Part shown: piece after piece, positions 6,715 to 9,910 of the stretch | Position numbering within the stretch: the stretch's first letter is position 1 | Layout: each line of letters begins with the position of its first letter | DNA from: Eubacteriales bacterium | GTDB taxonomy: Bacteria; Bacillota; Clostridia; Christensenellales; CAG-138 | DNA length: 9,910 nt | NCBI GenBank assembly: GCA_028701165.1 | Contig: JAQVRG010000034.1 | Location: 1 to 9,910 of the forward strand | Reading direction: 5' to 3' | Translations under genes and position numbers: made by a program | The notes under the pieces: generated by a model | The model's input: the letters and a program-made list of their open reading frames with translations, nothing else | Told to the model about the DNA's origin: nothing | The model's database searches: none

Positions 6715-7563
6715 CTACCTCGCAATATTTCTATAATCGGCAATGGCGTGCAAAGCCGTTTCACAGGCGAAATCGGCGGTTTCCTTTATGTTCATGCCGC
6801 GTATGCAGCCGATGGTAATCGCCGCCGTCGCCGCGTCGCCCGCGCCTGTGGTGGTTGCGATGGGGGCGCTGGTGTGCGCCTTGCTGAAGCCGCATACCTT
6901 AGCGTCCGCGTAGCACAGCCCCTGCGCGCCTAAGGATACGAATGCGCGCTCAACGCCCATGCGCACCAGCGCCTTGGCGGCGGCTTCGGGATCGCTTTCG
7001 CCCGTGAGGGTCTCCGCTTCCAGCATGTTGGGCTTAATGGCGAAGAGCATGGGCAATATGGGAAGAACGCGGCGGCATTTTGCCGCGGAGACCGGGTCGC
7101 AGATCAGCGGTACGCGCGCGTTCTGCGCGATATACAGCAGCGTTTCCTCGGGCGGGTTCGCGTCCACAACGCAGGCGGCGCCCGTGTTGATCGCTTTGAT
7201 ATTGACATGCTCCGGCGTAAAATACTCGCATATGTCCATATCGTTCATAGCGATATACATATCGCCCTCTTTGTCGTTTACACAAAGATAAACGCCGCCC
7301 GTGGCGTTGGGGATGATGGACATGTAGGTAAGACCGATGCCGATCTCTAAACAGTTTCGAACCAATCCCGTGGTCAAAACGTCGTCGCCGAAGGGAGCCA
7401 AAAGCTCCGTAGGAATGCCAAGATTGCAAAGACTCGCCGCGATGTTCCGACCCACGCCGCCCGCGGATACGGTGACCTTGGCGATATTGGAGTCGTGCAC
7501 GAGAAGGTCGGCCGAGGGACGGCCGCTGATATCCGTGTTGATTCCACCCACAACAAATACCAT
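6715..7563 (-). CDS. psuK: PfkB-family sugar kinase, probable pseudouridine kinase
   Basis: This ribokinase-fold enzyme probably phosphorylates pseudouridine at the 5' position using ATP, making the substrate for PsuG. In the 282-residue protein the first PfkB signature is SAGGVGRNIAASLCNLG (33-49). The second is TTTGAGDAATAAI (237-249) with the anion hole GAGD and catalytic base Asp243. FAIKPNMLEAETLTG (174-188) is the usual pre-lid segment of this subgroup. I placed the start at ATG 7563 because GGAG lies 6 bases upstream and the product then begins MVFVVGGINTDISGRPS, a typical PfkB beginning. An upstream ATG at 7581 lacks a Shine-Dalgarno, and one at 7647 precedes the likely promoter. The assignment as PsuK and not another nucleoside or sugar kinase rests mostly on being paired with psuG. 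It is the first gene of the leftward array. Confidence 0.93.
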   Translation of the reverse strand: MVFVVGGINTDISGRPSADLLVHDSNIAKVTVSAGGVGRNIAASLCNLGIPTELLAPFGDDVLTTGLVRNCLEIGIGLTYMSIIPNATGGVYLCVNDKEGDMYIAMNDMDICEYFTPEHVNIKAINTGAACVVDANPPEETLLYIAQNARVPLICDPVSAAKCRRVLPILPMLFAIKPNMLEAETLTGESDPEAAAKALVRMGVERAFVSLGAQGLCYADAKVCGFSKAHTSAPIATTTGAGDAATAAITIGCIRGMNIKETADFACETALHAIADYRNIAR

Positions 7564-7624
7564 AGTATACTCCGAATTCATAAGGATTTGCGGCGCATGG
7601 AAGCACACTGCACCACGATGGATC

Positions 7625-7633
7625 ATTATAGCA
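7625..7633 (-). promoter_or_regulatory. Extended -10 promoter of the psuK operon
   Basis: The minus strand reads TGCTATAAT, a perfect -10 with a TGn extension. The hexamer 17 bp upstream (TAGCAT) matches TTGACA poorly, as is usual for extended -10 promoters. Transcription should begin near 7618, leaving about 55 bases of leader before psuK and probably driving all eight genes down to ricT. Confidence 0.75.
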
Positions 7634-7648
7634 TGTTTTTTATCCATA

Positions 7649-7657
7649 TGCTATAAT
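7649..7657 (+). promoter_or_regulatory. Extended -10 promoter of the CPBP protease gene
   Basis: The plus strand reads TGCTATAAT, identical to the psuK promoter core. Only 7 bases separate its last T (7657) from the ATG at 7665, so the expected transcription start falls on or next to the start codon and the mRNA would be leaderless. Confidence 0.75.
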
Positions 7658-7664
7658 ACGGAGC

Positions 7665-8507
7665 ATGAAAAATATTTTAACGGCCTTAGGGAAGGCGCTT
7701 TGCTATGCGCTGCTGTTGGTCGCCGGTCAATTTGCCGGCACGTTTGCCGCCGCCGTTTGCTATGCGGCGTATGCAAGCATAGGCGATTACAATGCGCATG
7801 GCGTTTTGCCCGATTTTGAACCGTTGCTGCAGGCGACGGCGGATTTCACCATGCGCTATGCCACGGTCATCGCGGCGGCGGGAGGCTTGTGCGTGGTATT
7901 GGCTCTTTGGGCCTTTTTTTCCATACGCGGGAAGCGCCTTTCTGTGGAAACTGGCTGGCGTCCAAACAGCGCGCGGCAAAATATGCGCGCGGGGTTGTGC
8001 GGCGCCTGCTTTGCGTTTGCGGTATGCGCCGCGTTGCAGCTGCTGCCCATCCCCGAAGCTATGCTTGCAAGCTATGCGGAAGCGGCATCGGAGACGTTGG
8101 GCGCATTTCATCCGGCGATCCTGCTTTGCACGGTTCTGCTGGGTCCTATTGCGGAGGAGGTCGTCTTTCGCGGACTCGTGTTTACGCGTCTGCGCCGCGC
8201 CATGCCGCTGTGGGCGGCCGCAATGCTCAGCGCATTGCTCTTTGGCGTTATGCACGGGAATCCCTTATGGATTGCGTACGCCACCTGCTTGGGTTGCGTA
8301 TTGGCTTTCGTTTATGAAAAAAGCGGCGGCCTTTGGGCAAGTATCATTTTTCATATCCTTTTCAATTTCTTTGGCTCCTATGCTATGATTCCGCTGGGCG
8401 ATTCGCCTGTGATGGGGATAACGCTGCTTATCTTGGGCCTTTTTGGCGGCGGCGCGATGCTTTGGCGCATGGACGCGGAAGCAAAAACACCGGCTGCGGA
8501 TAGATGA
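7665..8507 (+). CDS. CPBP-family intramembrane glutamic/metal endopeptidase
   Basis: This 280-residue polytopic membrane protein of the CPBP (CAAX protease and bacteriocin-processing, Abi) family resembles eukaryotic Rce1. The three catalytic motifs are present: GPIAEEVVFRG (160-170, Glu164, Glu165, Arg169), FGVMH (193-197, His197) and FHILFN (229-234, His230, Asn234). About seven or eight hydrophobic segments are visible, the first at 10-35 and others near 65-86, 108-126, 150-168, 181-196, 203-217, 224-240 and 247-266. Bacterial members have been tied to bacteriocin self-immunity or maturation and to membrane protein processing, but no bacteriocin-like gene is visible here, so the substrate is unknown. 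The ATG directly follows the -10 box with no usable Shine-Dalgarno (GGAG is 1 base away), suggesting leaderless translation. It diverges from psuK and runs toward the glycine-zipper gene 101 bp downstream, with no strong terminator between them. Confidence 0.92.
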   Translation: MKNILTALGKALCYALLLVAGQFAGTFAAAVCYAAYASIGDYNAHGVLPDFEPLLQATADFTMRYATVIAAAGGLCVVLALWAFFSIRGKRLSVETGWRPNSARQNMRAGLCGACFAFAVCAALQLLPIPEAMLASYAEAASETLGAFHPAILLCTVLLGPIAEEVVFRGLVFTRLRRAMPLWAAAMLSALLFGVMHGNPLWIAYATCLGCVLAFVYEKSGGLWASIIFHILFNFFGSYAMIPLGDSPVMGITLLILGLFGGGAMLWRMDAEAKTPAADR

Positions 8508-8543
8508 AACGCCTCTTTACGCCGCACGGGCGGTATGATATAT

Positions 8544-8549
8544 TATAAT
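8544..8549 (+). promoter_or_regulatory. Candidate -10 of the glycine-zipper gene
   Basis: A perfect TATAAT lies in an AT-rich run (8532-8550) within otherwise GC-rich intergenic DNA, 59 bases before the ATG at 8609. No acceptable -35 hexamer is found at 16-18 bp and there is no TGn extension, so either an activator or an alternative sigma factor would be needed, or the box is fortuitous. Confidence 0.45.
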
Positions 8550-8608
8550 GGCAAATCGAGAGGGAAAACGCAGGATCGGGCGCATAGGGAAAGAGGACAG
8601 GAGGGCGT

Positions 8609-9202
8609 ATGGAGAACATCGTACTTGCGGCATTTCAAGAGGAAAGCTTGGCGTATCAGGCTTTTTCAAAGATCAAAAACACGCCGTCCAGCGAGAAGTG
8701 CGCGATTTCGCAGCTTGCGCTTTTGCAGAAGCAGGGCGGCAAACTTTCCGCAAAGGAGTATTACGACAGCGGCATACAAACCGAGGACGATACCTTGACG
8801 GGAGGTCTTGTGGGCGCGCTGGCCGGTATTTTGGGCGGCCCCGTCGGTATGCTGCTTGGCGCGAGCATGGGCATGTTTATAGGCGCTGTCATGGATTTAG
8901 GCGATGCGGGCAAGGAGGCTTCTTATTTGGAGGAGGCCGCCCTTAAAATTACGGACGGCACGACGGCGCTTGTGGCGCTGGCGATCGAGACGGACGAGAC
9001 GGCGCTGGACGAGGAGCTCAAACCCCTTAACGCATCCATAACCCGCTTTGAAGCGGCCGTTATGCAGGAAGAGGTGGAGGAAGCGATTCGTATGCAGGAC
9101 GAGCTTGCAACACAGGTGCGCAGAGAGATACGGCAGGAGAAAACGGAAGCGCGAAGGGCGCGTATTGCGGAGCTGAAAGCAAAGGCAAGATCACGCGTCT
9201 AA
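8609..9202 (+). CDS. Glycine-zipper protein with charged coiled-coil tail (DUF1269-like)
   Basis: This 197-residue protein is of the general type annotated as DUF1269 or stress-response glycine-zipper proteins; the family call is by pattern only. The N-terminal domain (1-60) begins ENIVLAAFQEESLAYQAFSK, like ferredoxin-fold stress modules. Residues 64-96 form a glycine-rich hydrophobic stretch (TGGLVGALAGILGGPVGM, then GASMGMFIGAVMD) with GxxxG-type spacing, suited to membrane insertion or packing. Residues 116-150 repeat a beta/alpha pattern (TTALVALAIETDE), and 150-197 is a highly charged helix with heptad character and a basic end (RREIRQEKTEARRARIAELK). AGGAGGG lies 4 bases before the ATG. 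A strong terminator follows 34 bp after the stop. Function is unknown; a role at the membrane under stress is inference. Confidence 0.8.
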   Translation: MENIVLAAFQEESLAYQAFSKIKNTPSSEKCAISQLALLQKQGGKLSAKEYYDSGIQTEDDTLTGGLVGALAGILGGPVGMLLGASMGMFIGAVMDLGDAGKEASYLEEAALKITDGTTALVALAIETDETALDEELKPLNASITRFEAAVMQEEVEEAIRMQDELATQVRREIRQEKTEARRARIAELKAKARSRV

Positions 9203-9236
9203 CATAATATAGAACGTTAGCTTTTGAAAGGAACAC

Positions 9237-9271
9237 GGCCACGGCAAAAAGCCGCGGCCATGTATTTTTTT
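9237..9271 (+). terminator. Intrinsic terminator after the glycine-zipper gene
   Basis: A 9 bp GC-rich stem (9237-9245 with 9251-9259, one A-C mismatch) surrounds an AAAAA loop. It is followed after a few bases by seven Ts (9265-9271), oriented rightward. Confidence 0.85.
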
Positions 9272-9288
9272 CGTTCTGTTCCTACGCC

Positions 9289-9600
9289 TTAACGCGACGC
9301 GCCGCCGCACCAGCCGCCGAAAAAGCGGCGAAGCAAGTATAGAATACCTATCAATACACATCTATTCTTGTCGGCGTCGCCGATAGCCCGTTTGCTGAAA
9401 AGCTCCAAGCAAAAGGATTCCAAGCTTTCGGAATACGTCGAGGGAACGGCGGCGGCGACGATCTGCGCGCCGGTTGCCTCGTCCAACGCAAGCGCCTGCG
9501 CACAGATAAAAGCCTACGCTTCCTCACTGAAAACACGGTTGTAATCATCGACATAGAAAGCCGTTGTAACGCGCGAGAGTTGCGCCGGTTTGCAAAACAT
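9289..9600 (-). pseudogene. Decayed TPM-domain (TPM_phosphatase/YgcG-Psb32) gene
   Basis: Read leftward from 9600 in one frame, the translation contains FYVDDYNRVFSEEA, then an in-frame TAG (complement of 9514-9516), then AFICAQALALDEATGAQIV and SLESFCLELFSKRAIGDADK. These match the TPM domain pattern, in which a mature N-terminus of the type YVnDyanvLs is followed by an (L)..TGAQIvvvtv strand and an E.fa.eLF..wgIGdk.k.nGvL segment. After VLI the remaining roughly 100 residues of the domain are missing; the frame jumps to RRFFGGWCGGASR and stops, resembling the Gly/Ser-rich tail of these proteins. So there is both a premature stop and an internal deletion, and no good Shine-Dalgarno at the front. 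Intact members are exported, membrane-anchored proteins of uncertain function. It lies between two terminators and is probably silent. This explains the whole otherwise gene-free stretch 9272-9642. Confidence 0.78.
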
Positions 9601-9642
9601 ACCACAGAATGCAGAGAAAAGAAGCTTGCCCCAGCAGAAATC

Positions 9643-9673
9643 AAAAAAACCGACCGTCGCGCATGACGGCCGG
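9643..9673 (-). terminator. Intrinsic terminator of the CotJC-like gene
   Basis: On the minus strand a 9 bp stem (9673-9665 with 9658-9650, one G-U pair) closes a 6-base loop and is followed by seven Ts (9649-9643). It sits 17 bp after the stop codon of the gene to its right. Confidence 0.85.
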
Positions 9674-9690
9674 AATGCTTCCCATATACC

Positions 9691-9910
9691 CTAGTTGCAG
9701 CGGGTGTTTCCGCCAAACGTCCCCATACGGGAATAGCGAAGGCCGGAATTGCCGACAAGCTCGTTGACGATATTCAAACATTCGCCGAAGCGCTGATAGT
9801 GCACGATCTCCCTTTCCCGCAAAAAACGAAGCGGATTGAGCAGCGCCGGGTCGTCCGTAAGGTTCATCAGGTGCTCGTAGGTCGCGCGCGCCTTCTGCTC
9901 CGCTGCCAAA
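9691..9910 (-). CDS. cotJC: 3' end of a manganese catalase-like spore coat protein (CotJC family)
   Basis: Only the last 73 or so codons are present; the frame is open through the right edge. The visible part reads AAEQKARATYEHLMNLTDD followed by LRFLREREIVHYQRFGE. This matches the last helix pair of the di-manganese catalase/CotJC family, where Glu and His in the AEEKARATY and REREIxHxQRF segments are metal ligands. Here the equivalent acidic residue and the ligand pair Glu-x-x-His are seen; the usual AAEEKA is AAEQKA, so the first Glu of the pair is Gln. The C-terminal end (GNSGLRYSRMGTFGGNTRCN) is family-variable. CotJC is a component of the inner spore coat in Bacillus and is common in Clostridia, so it suggests a spore-former or a relative. 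It could equally be labelled a manganese catalase. Confidence 0.88.
   Translation of the reverse strand, partial: LAAEQKARATYEHLMNLTDDPALLNPLRFLREREIVHYQRFGECLNIVNELVGNSGLRYSRMGTFGGNTRCN

Larger units (their letters stand above)
7625..7657. repeat. Perfect inverted repeat forming the divergent promoter
   Basis: ATTATAGCAT (7625-7634) and ATGCTATAAT (7648-7657) are exact 10 bp inverted copies separated by 13 bp. Each arm is the extended -10 of one divergent promoter, and each arm also covers the -35 position of the other promoter. The same dyad could be read by a dimeric repressor. Confidence 0.8.

Noticed and set aside
7564..7647. N-terminal extension of psuK to an ATG at 7647
   Set aside because: That ATG lies upstream of the extended -10 at 7625-7633, and the extra residues do not resemble a PfkB N-terminus; ATG 7563 has a good GGAG.
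8524..8535. Small hairpin CCGC/GCGG after the CPBP gene as a terminator
   Set aside because: Only four base pairs and no T-run; not enough to call a terminator.
9351..9758. 135-codon leftward open frame spanning the terminator at 9643-9673
   Set aside because: It crosses an intrinsic terminator, overlaps the TPM remnant in another frame and the end of cotJC, and has no recognisable features.
1..9910. CRISPR array, transposon, prophage or toxin-antitoxin system
   Set aside because: No regularly spaced repeats, transposase, integrase, terminal repeats or toxin/antitoxin-like gene pair were seen; the gene content is mainly conserved chromosomal.

Overview
The window looks like chromosomal DNA from a fairly GC-rich member of the Firmicutes, most likely class Clostridia. 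Three things support this. The block decarboxylase - (tmk slot) - darA - holB - ricT matches the order known from Bacillus subtilis (yaaO-tmk-yaaQ-yaaR-holB-yaaT). The right edge carries the end of a CotJC-type manganese-catalase/spore-coat gene. Shine-Dalgarno sites are mostly strong GGAGG or AAGGA types. I cannot name a genus.

Layout, left to right. At 1-29 is the start of an unidentified leftward gene. At 220-530 is a monocistronic 2[4Fe-4S] ferredoxin with its own promoter and one or two hairpins behind it. From 7563 down to 545 runs a tight leftward array of eight genes: psuK, psuG, an unknown two-helix membrane protein, an Orn/Lys/Arg-type decarboxylase, a HAD phosphatase, darA (c-di-AMP PII-like receptor), holB (DNA polymerase III delta') and ricT/yaaT (PSP1 family). 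Most junctions overlap or are under 10 bp; the widest gap, 38 bp before darA, holds a possible internal promoter. At 7625-7657 a perfect inverted repeat forms two back-to-back extended -10 promoters, one for the leftward array and one for a rightward CPBP intramembrane protease (7665-8507) whose mRNA should be leaderless. Next come a rightward glycine-zipper, stress-type protein (8609-9202) with a terminator, a decayed leftward TPM-domain gene (9289-9600), a leftward terminator, and the 3' end of the cotJC-like gene.

How the genes fit together. PsuK and PsuG are the two steps of pseudouridine salvage (pseudouridine to PsiMP, then to uracil plus ribose 5-phosphate). Downstream in the same apparent transcript are replication and c-di-AMP signalling genes, as in other Firmicutes. 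Two usual members of the block are absent: tmk (its place is taken by a HAD phosphatase) and yaaR. I found no CRISPR array, transposase, integrase, rRNA or tRNA. This is mainly a conserved housekeeping region, with unusual points at the divergent promoter, the tmk replacement, the extended RicT and the TPM pseudogene.
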